This document shows, piece by piece, positions 1-11,700 of a stretch of 64,000 nt of DNA. Made by a program: the position numbers and the translations under genes. The stretch is from Rusavskia elegans. Taxonomy: Eukaryota > Ascomycota > Lecanoromycetes > Teloschistales > Teloschistaceae. The stretch lies in contig SAUG01000067.1 of assembly GCA_011316305.1 (NCBI GenBank), positions 434,001-498,000 of the forward strand, written 5' to 3'. The notes beneath the pieces were generated by a model. The model was given only the letters and a program-made list of their open reading frames with translations, did not search any database and was not told the origin of the DNA. Every line of letters begins with the position of its first letter. Within the stretch, counting starts at the first letter, position 1.

Positions 1-252
1 GAAACGAGGAAAAGCCTGGACTTTCATACCCAATGCGTTATAGGTTGCCTATGTTGCAGCTGAGTGGAATACTGTATTGGTCTAGCCCCATGCACCATTT
101 TGCTTCGAGGAAGGCGACTTCAATGCTGGTCACTAAGCAACGATCAAGCTGGCCCCAAGCACCAGTCATCCTTGGATGAAAGGCAAGATAACAATCCGGA
201 CTCAGGCCATCAAGCCTTTTGGTCATTCCTTTCGAGGCGAGCTCGATTGGTT

Positions 253-1345
253 ATGGACCCACTGACGGTAACAGCGGTAGTTTCGCACGCTTTTGGTGCG
301 GCATTGTTGAGTCTACAATATACAAGGACGATTATCTCCGTCCAACAGCATGTCCTGATTCGAAGATTCGGGGTGCCTCTCGGAATCTTCATTTCTGTGG
401 TTCTCCGTGACGCGGCAAACCGCTATGAAAAGATTGAGAAGGAAGTATTGAACGGTACTGACAAGGAGGCTTTGGCCTTCAAACAAGCTGTAACCAACTA
501 GTGTAACATGACGGCCGTTGCAGTAAGCCCAAGCAATCTCGTCACTAGCAGATTTATTGATTTGAGCACTAAGTCTGTAACAGGGGGCTATTATCGCTCA
601 AATCGCTATCACTGCTCTCAGCCTACCAGATCTGAGTCGCACCCACTGGATCGCACGCGCCCTCTTTCTTCTTGGTGTCACCGCTGGTTGTCTCTCTGTG
701 TACTATGCTTGCGTGCTCCAAAGAACCATCGGTAAATTCTATCGACCGGAGACAATTCGCTTCTGGCTTAGGTCCCCACCTCCAAGGACGGGGAACGGGG
801 AAGACACAGCCAAAGCGTCACTGCCGGCAATACTCAGCCTCTCGGCACCATTCGCAGCAGTAAAGGTATCTATCCTTAGCTTGTTGACCGGGCTTGCTGT
901 GTACCAAGGCTTCCTCTGGACAAGGGACTTGGATTCCTCTGCCGGGCGGCATGACAACCGGGATGTATTCATTACTTCCGTTGTTGGGACGGGAGCCTGC
1001 TTCCTCTTGTTCCTCGTTATATTTACGGTTATAGATATCGAATCCTTGCTTCGTACTGGCTGGATGATATCTGAGCACCCCGAGACTCAGCAGCAGGAAA
1101 AAGCTATCGGGAACGACGTGGAACAGGTGAATCCGACAGTCACGGATCCATCAATGCCATCAATGGCAGGGTCTTCACTACCATCAATTAATCCCCGGAT
1201 CGATCCTCATCAAGATGGTGACAGAATTGTTGCTGCAGATCTAGCAGCTGCTCTGGAGACTGCAGCCCAAGCACATATACATTGCGCCGAAGCGAACCGG
1301 CGAGTAGCGCTCGAGTATACGAGAATGTCCGTAAGTTCCAACTAG
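253..1345 (+). CDS. Multi-pass membrane protein of unknown function, two exons
   Basis: Unrecognised gene, modelled as exon 1 at 253-489 and exon 2 at 584-1345, about 332 aa. The intron 490-583 (GTAACC donor, CAG acceptor) is inferred because the exon 1 frame stops at 499-501, the exon 2 frame has a TAA at 578-580, and both join in phase 0 (...FKQA/GAIIAQ...). Hydrophobic segments lie near residues 37-51, 80-92, 104-122, 165-190 and 206-230. The tail is hydrophilic and Ala/Glu-rich (DLAAALETAAQAH). The start MDPLTV resembles the opening of many fungal hypothetical membrane proteins; the frame is open upstream to an ATG at 64, so a longer N-terminus is possible. A GTAAGT at 1331 could instead splice to 1367 and end at 1465, but that intron would be only 36 nt. 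Function is not inferred. Confidence 0.6.
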
Positions 1346-1465
1346 CTAGTGTTGAAAGGTTTGCAGCAGGTTCTAAGCGTGGGATCGTCCTACTTTCGTA
1401 CTTACTGGCTGAGAAGTTCTGAGGTACCGGGGAAACCAGTTCCGTTACAATTGTGGGCTCGATAA

Positions 1466-2066
1466 TTTGGGAAGGACAACCGAGTATGCGAAGGTCCTGA
1501 AACATCGGCTTTGCTCGAGCCTCGTGGGTTTCACCGTAAAAAATACTTCTGGATTGATAGATAATAATTCGGTATATGAAGTAAAACCAATCGTATAAGG
1601 ATGCTATCGCGGAGAAGACTTTAGAAGAACCAATAAGAAAGAAATCCTCACAAAAGCAACGGATGTGAACGAAAATTATATGAAAAGCTCAAGTCGGGGT
1701 TGTTGAGCCTACTATGCAGAATGGGAAATTTCAATTTACCAAGATCCCTCCAGCATCTGAACGACAGGTTGATATAAACACTTGCTTTTACTAAGATCTC
1801 TCGCCGTTTCCCCACGCCATAACTTACACGTGCCTACCTTAGCAATTCCATTTCCGGCTGGACATCCAAGAGCACACTTCATTTTAGAAAGTGAGTATCC
1901 AGTAGCACAGTCTGTCGAGCACCCAAGCGTCCATGGTCTTACTGTCATCGATCTCTATTGCAGGCACCTGTCTTCACGAATTTCACTCCTTCATTCCTCG
2001 CATGCTTATTTGGTTTCCATAGGTAGCTCACCCTGACCTCAAGCATGAGCAAATAGCCCCTTCACC
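1466..2066. other. Intergenic, no supported gene
   Basis: Lies between the 3' ends of the convergent genes at 253-1345 (+) and 2067-3703 (-). The only open frame of any size (1782-2036 +) has no recognisable features. No promoter or RNA gene is seen; this should hold both 3' UTRs. Confidence 0.5.
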
Positions 2067-3703
2067 TCAAGTACTCTTCCTCTTCTTCTGCTTTTTCTTC
2101 TTGCCCTCACCTTCAACATCCCCGACGTCAGCCACCTCCGCTGGACGCTTCTCCCCTTTTTCCTTCACAGCAATTTCATCCGGGGTGCTCGCAACCTTTG
2201 AAACTTTTGCTTTCTTCTTCTTGGGTGTTGATTCTTCGCCTTCTGCGTGTTCTTCTGGACGTTCTACCAACGGACGCTTTGAGGGAGTCGAGTCCTCATC
2301 TGCGGCATTACTTAATGCTTTTCCTTTCTTTGCCGCCTTCTTGGTGGAACTTTCACCGGCCGATTCATCTTTTGCCGTTGTAAGACTCTCCAGTGAGGCC
2401 TTGACTTTCTTCTTCTTCTTCTTGGGCTTTTCCACAGAAGCTGGGGTTGCGCCGTTTGTTCCTTCAATGGCCTCTTCACCAGCCGCCGTAAAGTCTTCCT
2501 TCGGTGACAAATCTCCCGCAGTTCCAGCATCTTCGGGCGTTTTCGACTTTTTCTTCTTCTTTTTCGGCTTCGCTGGCTCTGTCGTTGCTGCACTTTCAGC
2601 CGCCCCAGCGGTGGATCCTTCCGAGTCGCGCTTGCGCTTCCTTTTTTCCTTCAGCCGGTCTTTGGGTTTTCGTTTCTCTTCTTTTTCCTTCATGCGCTTG
2701 TCCACTTCGGCGGAGATGTCTTCATACTCTATTTGGACATCCTTGGGAACTTGCTCGGATCTGTCATTGATCTGTGCTGTAGTGTTGGGCATGGGTTGTG
2801 TGTCTTCTTTGGCATCGTTCGACTTCGTTGTATGGTCCGCATGGCTCCTTTTGGCTTTCTTCGAGGGCTGAGCTTCCACAGGCTCGGGTGCTGGCTCGGG
2901 ATCTGGTGATGAGCCTTTCCGTTTATGAGATGGGTTGAGGGAGGTTGGGAGATCGACCAGAGTAGGCTGGGAATCCATGAAAAACATCTGTTCTTGGGGC
3001 TTTGAGGTTTCCTTGGATACATCTGAGAAGCGTACTTTTTTGCTTGAGGCATTTGCATCAGCAGAGGTAGTATCAGCTGGTGCAGATTCAGAGCTAGAGC
3101 CATCACCATTCTGAGCTGCCTTCTTAGCCCTGATCTGCTCCAGCTTCAAGCTGGACAGCGCCTTTGATTGTCCTAGCTCGTAGTCGACCCCCTCTGGCTT
3201 GATCTCTTCACCCCTCCTCTTAGCCTCTGCGGCATAGTTTCCGAATCTTTGTGCCGCTTCACCATATTTATGCTCTTTGATGGAGTAGCCTGGGTACATT
3301 GACTCGGAAGACGATCCAAGCGGTACTTGTTCGATATGATTCGGGGGCGGGACGAAGATACAGGACACGGTCTTGGACTCGGACAGGATTCGCTTAGTAT
3401 GGTCGATCATGTCACAAATGGTTCGATAGTTGCCAGATCCCTCAACGGTGTGTTTTCGGACCATGTCGATCATTTTCAGATGGCCTTCGACGAGGGAAAT
3501 GTGATGCTTGAAGATCTGTACTTGTTGTATGAGTGAAAGCTAGTGCCGGGCACACATGGAAGTCATGGGCTCACCTCTGGCCATGGAATATGTCTTGCCG
3601 GCCTGGGACCTTTTCTGGGTGGGTATTTTGGCCGTCCGCCATTGGAGCTCTCAGGGAAGCTCTGGGGTGGGAGAGGTACAGACGATCTTTGTGAAGGTGC
3701 CAT
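2067..3703 (-). CDS. Lysine-rich, low-complexity protein, probably nuclear/nucleolar
   Basis: Modelled as exon 1 at 3575-3703 (43 aa, starting MAPSQRSSVPLPPQ), a 59-nt intron at 3516-3574 (GTGAGC donor, GTACAG acceptor) and exon 2 at 2067-3515, about 525 aa in all. The join is in phase 0 (HIPWPE/IFKHHIS); without it exon 2 has no good start. The first about 130 residues look folded (ISLVEGHLKMIDMVRKHTVE, then a CIFVPPPNHIEQ motif). The rest is disordered, with runs of Lys (KKKKKK several times), Glu/Ser/Thr/Ala-rich spacers and a C-terminal GKKKKQKKRKST, which would act as nuclear or nucleolar targeting signals. I do not recognise the N-terminal domain. A role in nucleolar RNA or ribosome work is only an inference from composition. 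Confidence 0.7.
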
Positions 3704-4555
3704 TGCGCGGACAGCTTGTGTACAACTGGGAGTATCTAAAGAGTACTCGAAAGCTTGGTGTGCTCATCCATTGAATTGTGGATTAAATTATAGCGGTGTA
3801 CAAAAAAGAGTCAAGTGTGGATCAGCTTGCGCAAGCTCATTGGAGGTACTGTAGCTTTCGATACCTAAACTAGCCGAGGTTCAGTACTCAATGCTACCGT
3901 ATGCATGCAAGTATCGTTCTAGGCACAACTAATGACAGTCACAACATATTACGGTACGAATAACATATATTTTTAATTTGCAAGAATCTACTGAGCAGGG
4001 AGCTTGCATCATCTGTGGTCCGTTATTCGACGACAAGCTGTATCAGGTGGCTGTTGACTTCGCAATTGAAACGAGGCCTGTGAATATTGTATGGGAGAAT
4101 CTCCACGTCGTGATTGAAGAACTGAGATATCATCCAAACATATTCAATGTTAGTCATTGCCGCTGAGCTAAGGTACGTGGTTATACATATCCTTAGATGA
4201 ACTGCGGTAGGTCGCCAAGGTCGCAACCGTTGGAGTTCCAGTGCTAAGGGCTACAGCCCTAAATCGCCGTTTTAGGCGTTGGATACGTCAGCGAGGTCAG
4301 GTACGGGAGTACATCAGAGTAGTATGCCAGTCTTTTTATTGTGACTACCCGCGTGTGACTGCGACTCGAGGGCGCATCTGTCACACGAGTACTTTCTTTT
4401 ATAAGTCTCCCTGACTCTCATTTGACTCTGCATGTAACTCTTTGATACCTAATATTGCTGGTTCTACGGAGTACAGCTCCACGCAAAAAAGGTTTGGTGG
4501 CACTTAGTCTGTCTGGCAACAACTTCAAACCGCCACCGCGTCTCCAGTGTACAAC
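3704..4555. other. Intergenic region between divergent genes
   Basis: The 5' ends of the lysine-rich gene (-) and the heme-oxygenase-like gene (+) face each other here, so both promoters must lie in this 852-bp stretch. A 62-codon frame at 3978-4166 (+) has no family signature and is not called. A TATA-like TTTTATAAG occurs at 4397-4405, about 150 bp before the + strand start. Confidence 0.45.
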
Positions 4556-5541
4556 ATGACTATTTCGATTGGGGACGATATTAATGCTGCGACGAGGTAC
4601 CTCGGCTTTGTCTTCTTTCGCCGCGATCTGGCTAATGCTATGACGATCCAAGGTCCCGTCATACCACGCTGAACCAACTTGTTCTCCAATTCCTTCCCTT
4701 CTCATTACCTCCTCACACCTCGAACAAACACCTTTACGCACTGGGTATTTCCCACTTTCTCCCCATTTATTTAGCCTTCGAGTCGTCTCTCCGCGCCCAC
4801 AGAATAATATCCAACACCTCGCCATCACGAATTAAAGACACCTTACGGGCGCTCCATATACCCAGACTTGAACGTGCAGAAGCCTTGGTGAATGATATCA
4901 ATACACTACTGCCACCGCTGCACCGCGATACCAGTCCCATCCACCACCCGCGTCTCGAAGCTTTCAAACGTCATATCCAGTTGTCCCTTGCTTCCAAACC
5001 CCATCTTCTATTCGCCTACACATGGATCTTCTACATGGCCCTCTTCTCTGGCGGCCGCTACATACGCTCGAAACTCCGCACTGGTTTCACAACCCTTAAT
5101 ACCTCTGACTCACAACATCATCTTGACGAGCTGGCGGGCTTGAGCTTCTGGAATTACCCAGGCGACGCTGATGGCGAAGATTTGAAGATCGACTACAAAG
5201 CCCGCGTTGCCTCGTTATCTAGTGAGCTGACGGAGGAGGAGAAAGCCGATATCGTTGCCGAAGGTGTGCATATTATGGATTCGTTGATGGAGGTCGTAAG
5301 AGAAGTCGCAGATACCGTCCCCGAACGAGCAATCGCCCTAGCAGAAGATACGGTCTCGGATACCATAACACAGCTCAAAGGCCCGGCGGTCAGGATACGT
5401 CCGCCGTGGATCTTGCTTCTGCGTTATGTCTTCCCTATGGGGTTTATGGATCTCTTGTCGGCTGCCACTGGAATCGCGGCGTCGACGGGGCCGCGGCATG
5501 GTGCTGGGACGCCTATGTCGATGCAGGTAGCAGCTGAATGA
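4556..5541 (+). CDS. Heme oxygenase-like protein (HMX1-type fold)
   Basis: Exon 1 at 4556-4596 and exon 2 at 4653-5541 give about 309 aa; the 56-nt intron (GTACCT donor, AAG acceptor, GCTAATG branch-like site) restores INAATRSRHTTLNQL, the typical opening of fungal heme-oxygenase-like proteins. His17 sits where the proximal heme ligand falls in the family. The distal-helix equivalent is SGGRYIR at about residues 146-152, replacing the canonical Gly-rich helix (family knowledge). The C-terminus has a hydrophobic stretch at residues about 264-290 (WILLLRYVFPMGFMDLL), compatible with the tail anchor known for Hmx1-type enzymes at the ER. The classic reaction would be heme to biliverdin, iron and CO, but many fungal members are uncharacterised, so activity is inference. 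The acidic linker at residues 180-255 is family-like in length. Confidence 0.82.
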
Positions 5542-6029
5542 GATTCCTTGGGAATGGGGCCATGGCTCACTTGGAGTATGGGACTTTTGGTATATCCGTA
5601 CTGACGACGGGTACGAGCCGTTTCAATTGCAATTCTAGCGTCCACATTTTGCCGCCAGTATATAAGCGGATCCGTACATAAGAGGAACTTGATAGTGATG
5701 GAGTGTACATACATTGGGCCTTTCTTGGAAGTCTCATGGAGGTCGGCTGTGTCGAAGACAGCTCGAGTATGAGCTTGACCGACCATTGCGTGTCAAGGAT
5801 CGCCACTCCATGAAAAATATAGTTGGAGTGGATCACAAATTATCACGATATGTATCAAATACATACCTGATCTTGGAACAGAGCAATAGATAGTTGGATG
5901 ATTGCACATGAGCTTGCTCTCCCCCTCCATTGATGACTGCCGCACAATAATTCTCCAAAGGGTATCTTAGACAGACGATTGTACCTGACTCCATTTCCAT
6001 AGTTGTCGTTACAGATCCGCACGGCAATC
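5542..6029. other. Intergenic, convergent 3' ends
   Basis: Separates the 3' ends of the heme-oxygenase-like gene (+) and POT1 (-). Small open frames here are overlapping shadows without ATG context or domains. Nothing else is recognised. Confidence 0.45.
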
Positions 6030-8225
6030 TCACAATACTGTAGTTCCAAACATTCGAAATCTCCTCTCCCATCCATGGTTCTCCTCCTGCTCACTTTCTT
6101 CTCTGACATCCTCATCACAACTGCGAGGTTTCCGTGAACTACGGATACCGTACTCCTTGATACAACATACGAATGGCATACTCCTCACTCCTTTACCCCC
6201 CTCACCATCTTTCCCCTCAATCGCCGCGTTCATCCTCTCTTCCAGATCACCCCATAGCAAAAACAGTTTCTCCCCCAGCGCAGCTAATCGCAGGGGTTTG
6301 CGGCGAAGGTCGCAAGCGTCAAGTTTGAGGAGGAATTCGGCGTCCGCACCACCAACATAGAGAGTCATCCGTTCATTTGCTCCCTTGGAATTACTTGGAG
6401 CAGCGGCGTCTTCAAGGACGAGTGCGAACCGCCATTCCCATTCTGGTTTCTCGTCGCCACTGTCGTCCGTGTCAGAATGATCGGCGTTTCGGTCATCTTT
6501 GTCACGGTTGTCCTCCTCATCGGTGTCTGGAGGCAGCCGTTCATGATCGTCATCGTCGCTGCTAGAATCGGAATCTGCTTCGTATTCACTCAAGACATCG
6601 AATTCGGAAGCCTGTTTTTTCCTCACGGCGAAATCTGCAAGGACTCGCGGATAGAAATCCACCACGCGGACAGCGGCGCGTGACTTGATGTTACAAAAGG
6701 GGAGAGTGGTCGACAGTCCCTCTGGTATGGTATAAGTTTCGCGGGCGAGGATGGAGGTGAGAGATCGAGTGGGGATGTCTTGGTTGGAAGCGCGGATGTT
6801 TTCGTTCAGAGTAGTGGGTTTATTGGACGGTTTCTTTGGCTGAGGCGAAGTTGCTGGTTTAGAATGATGGTCAAGCTGGTGGTCTTGGCTTTTCACATTT
6901 GGGGTGATGCGAACCCGATAGGGATCGGAATTTTCCTTGTCCTCTTCTTCGTCGTCATCAGAAGCAGCAAGTTGTTGCTTCTTCTTACAAGCCTCCTCTT
7001 CACGTTGCTTTTTTCTTTTCTTCCTGGCTTGGTGTTTAGACAGCTTGGGTTCTTCGGTCTGTTTTCGTTTCTGACCTTGGTTCATGCTGACAAAGGCGTC
7101 CTTTTGTTTGGAGAATTGTCTCGTGTATTCCAACTTCCGACGGAGAAGGTCTTTGACTCGGTCGTCGTTCGTGTCTTTGATAATGGTGATGTCTACCCGA
7201 TCCGGGTTTCTCCTATCGGTGTGTAGGCTGCCCTCCAATTTCGAGTCTTGGCTGTACTTGATGCGAGTATTACGTAGGAAAACATATTGATCTTCCTCCA
7301 CGTTGCCCTGCGCGTAGTACGAGTGCGGAGGAAAGAGACTGACGGTCAGAGTGTGCTTGCCTAAAGGGCCCCGCCACTTTGGCAGGGTGGATGTCTCATC
7401 ATCACCATGTCCCCAGGCATAATTGAACAAGAGACTGTTTGATGTGTAATCGGTGATGTAGAGCTCAACTACACCATTGCCCGGGTAAATTTTCACCACT
7501 TGACCGACGAGATCACAGAACATGCGGTCTTGCACATCCTTCACCAAGGCAAACTTATCTTGTCGACCCGTGATGCTTGAGGGAACGCCTGCCGTTGATT
7601 GGATTGCTACCGGAGTCTGTGTTTGATTTGTCGACGATGGATCAATAGTGGTCGGCGAGGTATCAAATAATGTCCTGTCACGGGTGTTGCACAATTCAAT
7701 CGCGGATCTCATCTGTTCCTCTGTGGGCGCGCTAGATCCTTTCCCTTTGATGCATTTCAGATTGATCCGCCCTGCAGGCACCTTTTCCGGTATGGAAGTC
7801 GCCGGGCAAACGATCCAAAGGGTGTTCCTACTGGAAATGCCGACAATCATACCACTCCATTGACTGATTTTAACTTTCTGAAGAATGACCACGTCGCCAT
7901 TGCCTTCGACTTGAGGTAGCTCTATTTCCATTGGCCGGAAATACCGTATCTTGACCCCATCATCATAAGTAGTCTCGTCCGCCAGTCGAAAGTTACACGT
8001 CCAGTCGGACCCCTTTGATCTTGCTGCGGGAAGGAAGTCGGTCACGACACCGATCACGTTCACCTCTTGGTTAACATGAGACGATAGAGAAGAAATCGGC
8101 ACGAAGCCTTGCGGACTTTTTGAATACATGAGGTAGTACAATATCGTCTTGATGCCGTGAGGACCGTGACAGTTCAGCGGGGGACCCACATGCAACCCAC
8201 CCAGCACACGTTGGGAGCGTTCCAC
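6030..8225 (-). CDS. pot1: Protection of telomeres protein POT1
   Basis: Single-exon frame of 731 codons. POT1 binds the single-stranded 3' overhang of telomeres within shelterin and controls end protection and telomerase access (family knowledge). The first OB-fold is visible at about residues 38-150: FVPISSLSSHVNQEVNVIGV, then the signature DWTCNFRLAD and the IRYFRPMEIELP strand. A second OB-like region follows (FALVKDVQDRMFCDLVGQVV, VELYITDYTSNSLLFNY). Then come a basic linker (KHQARKKRKKQREE), a long acidic Asp/Ser/Glu stretch and a conserved-looking C-terminal part (PFVCCIKEYGIR, RRFRMFGTTVL), so the protein is full length. The first 32 residues are unusual; the internal Met at 8129 (MYSKSPQGFV) is an equally good start and would give 699 aa. 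Its 5' end lies about 250-350 bp from the AT-rich compartment. Confidence 0.88.
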   Translation of the reverse strand: MERSQRVLGGLHVGPPLNCHGPHGIKTILYYLMYSKSPQGFVPISSLSSHVNQEVNVIGVVTDFLPAARSKGSDWTCNFRLADETTYDDGVKIRYFRPMEIELPQVEGNGDVVILQKVKISQWSGMIVGISSRNTLWIVCPATSIPEKVPAGRINLKCIKGKGSSAPTEEQMRSAIELCNTRDRTLFDTSPTTIDPSSTNQTQTPVAIQSTAGVPSSITGRQDKFALVKDVQDRMFCDLVGQVVKIYPGNGVVELYITDYTSNSLLFNYAWGHGDDETSTLPKWRGPLGKHTLTVSLFPPHSYYAQGNVEEDQYVFLRNTRIKYSQDSKLEGSLHTDRRNPDRVDITIIKDTNDDRVKDLLRRKLEYTRQFSKQKDAFVSMNQGQKRKQTEEPKLSKHQARKKRKKQREEEACKKKQQLAASDDDEEEDKENSDPYRVRITPNVKSQDHQLDHHSKPATSPQPKKPSNKPTTLNENIRASNQDIPTRSLTSILARETYTIPEGLSTTLPFCNIKSRAAVRVVDFYPRVLADFAVRKKQASEFDVLSEYEADSDSSSDDDDHERLPPDTDEEDNRDKDDRNADHSDTDDSGDEKPEWEWRFALVLEDAAAPSNSKGANERMTLYVGGADAEFLLKLDACDLRRKPLRLAALGEKLFLLWGDLEERMNAAIEGKDGEGGKGVRSMPFVCCIKEYGIRSSRKPRSCDEDVREESEQEENHGWERRFRMFGTTVL

Positions 8226-8560
8226 CAGTTCGACAATCTTAGCTTAAACGACAGTCGTACTCATGATCACTTTCGACAATCAATTGATCCATTGGCTGTT
8301 GTGGAAGAACAATCTGTTGAAGCCAGACGGTCGTCAAGTCGCGTCCTGCCGCGCGAGTGATCTTCTTGGCGAATTAGGTACTTCACGGTCTTCACCTCGG
8401 ATGCTCGGAGCCTACTAGAGTAAAGCCGCGAGGCTACTCTAATTTAGCCACCTTTGCAATATATCCACCTTTGCAACACGCTAGGCCTAATAAGGCAGAT
8501 CCTGCTTACTAATCTCCGCTACAATCTCTTTCCTTTTTTTAATATTATTTTTCTATCGTT
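8226..8560. other. POT1 upstream region and edge of the AT-rich compartment
   Basis: Base composition changes from balanced to strongly AT-rich within about 100 bp (8,460-8,560). The last normal sequence is around ATCCTGCTTACTAATCTCCG; beyond it CpA and TpG almost vanish. The POT1 promoter must sit in this narrow strip. The open frame at 8157-8360 (+) overlaps POT1 antisense and has no support. Confidence 0.6.
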
Positions 8561-8707
8561 TTTAAACTATAGATTTCAGTATATATCGCTCGTTATCGTT
8601 TTAAATTAAAGTTATCTATGGAGTAAAATTCAGACATCGCTTTTACTATATAAATAGAAGATATAAATCTATTTCAATACTTTTTATAATATTTTTAACT
8701 AATATTT

Positions 8708-11700
8708 TATAACGTTCCTATATATTAGAAGGCGTTACGTTCGAGCCTAGCTACAGCCGTGGACGTAGTCCGAGCTACTAAATAGTAAAGGAATCCTAAT
8801 ATAGATTATTATAACTAATTCTATATAGCCGTAGAGATATAGTTACGATATTATAAAATATCTTTATTATAAAATAATTAAAAAGAGAATAGTAGAAACG
8901 TATTTAAAAATTATATTAATAACTAATAAAAGAAACTATCTATAAAAGTAATAAGTAATATATATAATAAAAGTAGCTGTAAAAACCGATAGATAGCTGT
9001 CTACTAAAAGTTCTATTAAAAAAGGCGGCTATACGCGGCTATACGCGGCTATAGATAATTAGGCTCGTTTATCTAGCTAATTTTTCTAGGAAACCTCTAT
9101 AAAGTTATAGATATAATACGACCCTTTCTATATTACTTTTCTAAATCTTTTTAAATTTTTTTAAATATATTTAAAATATTTCCTTAGTTTCTAAATATTT
9201 TTTTTATTAGGAAACCTTTTCTATTTTATTAGAAATTTGTCTATCTTTTTTTTTTATCTAGAATCTTTTCGACTTCGTATTTTTTTCGCTTCTAATAGTA
9301 TTAGTCTTTTATTAATAGAATACGTTCCGGTATTTTCTTTAGTAAATCTATATAAAATTTAAAGAAGATTTCTATTATCGAAAATTTTAGATATATTATT
9401 ATTCTTTTAATATTTTAAATTTCGAAAGCTCCTATATATAGTTTATCGAACTTTTTATCTATTAAATTTTTAATCGAAAGTAATATTTTATTTTTTTTAT
9501 TAATATTATAATATCTTTTTAATTTATCTAATCTTTATTTAACTTTTTTTTTTACTATCTAGATTCTTATTTTTACTTTATTCTAGTTATTTTTTATTTT
9601 ATTAATAAAGGACTGCGCTATAGGATTTTTTATATTTAAATATATTTCTTTCCGAATAATCTTTCTATAAAATAGTTCGTTAGATATTATTTAGATATCT
9701 TTATTATATAATAAATTAAATACTATTTATATTATTAGAAAAAGTTAAATCTAATTTTCTTCTTCGTCCGAATAATAGACCCTAAAGTAGATCTCTAGTA
9801 TCTAATTTATTCTTTCTATTTATCTATCTATTTATAAATAGAATAATATTAATATAATCTATTCTATTTCTACTATTTATATTAATCCTTTTATAAAATT
9901 TAAAACGAATAATTTATTTCTATCTAAAATAATTTTTTCTACAATCTTATTTTCGTAAAATACTATTTATAATAATAGAAAAGCGAGCTATTCCGCTATT
10001 ATTATCGTTTTATATAATATAAATCTTATATATTTCGTAAGCCTATTAATAATTATTACTATTATATCGTATAATATCTATATATATAGATTAACCGATT
10101 CTAGTAATTTTATAACGAAGTCTAATACGATTTATTAATAAGATATATTTAGTATTTATATTAACTAGAGTTTTTCTATTAGCTTTTAACAACTTTTTTT
10201 TACTATTATATATTTCGGGTAGTTTTTAATAAATTCTTTAATATATTTTTTAAGTACTAGTATATTAGTTTTCTTTTAAATTCTTTTTAATATCTTAGTA
10301 ATTCCTTAATATCTAGCTATCCTAGAGTTATATATCTATCGAATTATTTAGTTTATTTCTTTTAAAGCTTCGGCTCTCTCTAATATATCTTTTATTCTTT
10401 TTAAAAAAAGTCTAGATATTTTTTTAGTAGTTTTATAATCTGTTCTTCTATTTAAAGTATCCGTAACCGTATTATCGGTACCTTTAATATATTTTATTTT
10501 AAAATCGTAGTAGATTATTTTTTCTACCTACTTTATTTATCGTTAGTTAAATTCTTTATTAACTAATAAGGATAAAAGATTTTTATAGTTAATATATACT
10601 ACTACTTTTTAGTTTATTCTATTTATATATATCTTCTAGTATACGAAGTTTATAATAATTATAAATATCTTTCTATCTATTATTATATAATTAACTTCTA
10701 CTAGTATTAACTTCCTAGAATAGTATTTAAATAGTTTTCTTTTCTAGAAAATATACGATTTTATTATCCGATCTAAAATATCTATATAGAAGATAATCTA
10801 TTTACTAGAATTAAATATTACTAGAATCTTTTCGGATATAAAATTTTATTTAAATCTTTTAAATACTTTATTTTAAATTCGTATCTACTAGAAAGATATA
10901 CTATTTCGAAATAGATTTATAAATAGGACTATTTTTTTTTATATATCCTTCCGTTATATTTTAGTAAAATTCTATAAATTTTAAAAAACTTTAAATATTT
11001 TTCTTATTTTTAGATACCGGCTATTCGCGTATTATTTATAATTTATTTACTTTTATAGTAATATTTTCTAGCCTAAATATATATCTAAAAAATATAACCT
11101 CGTATTTATAGAATTCTGATTTTTTTTTTTATTCTAAAATTATATTCTCGGAACCTTTATAATATTTTATAAATATATTATATATTTTTTTTTTTATTTT
11201 AAAGAAAATTAGTACGATATCTATATATACTATAATAAAGATATTAAAATAGTTATATAATACTTTATTAACTAAACGCTATAGAGTCGCCGATATATTT
11301 ATTAATTTAAAAAATATAACTAAATATTTAAATAGTCTGTATTTTATTCTAAACGTAGTTTTTTATATATTTCTAGTTTTAATCCGTAGTAGATTAAATA
11401 TATCTTTTAAATCGAATTTTATAAAAAATTTAGCTTTTCCGATTCTACTTTTTAAATCTACTAGAAATAGGAGTAGATATTTATCTTTTTATATTACTAT
11501 ATTAAATTTTCTAAAATTAATATAAAATCGAAAGTTATTATTTTTTTTAGAAATAAATATAATCAGTTATTTTATTCTTAATATAAAATATCGTATATAT
11601 TTTTTTATAAAATTATAGTTAATATATTCTTTTAATATTTTTAATTAATTATTATTTAATTTGTAAAATAGTCTAGTCTTTAGTTTTTCCGGGTCTATTA

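Noticed and set aside
2101..2871. 256-codon + strand frame rich in Ser, Phe and Ala
   Set aside because: It is the antisense shadow of the lysine-rich gene: AAG/AAA runs read as CTT/TTC. No independent start context or domain.
4418..4828. 136-codon minus-strand frame
   Set aside because: Overlaps the heme-oxygenase-like exon 1, intron and exon 2, which are well supported on the + strand.
6780..7226. 148-codon + strand hydrophobic frame
   Set aside because: Antisense to POT1 acidic/basic linker; hydrophobicity is the mirror of charged codons.
8226..8560. Idea that the POT1-adjacent AT-rich block is telomeric or subtelomeric
   Set aside because: No TTAGGG-type repeats are seen anywhere in the window, and POT1 is not expected near telomeres; position on the chromosome cannot be judged.
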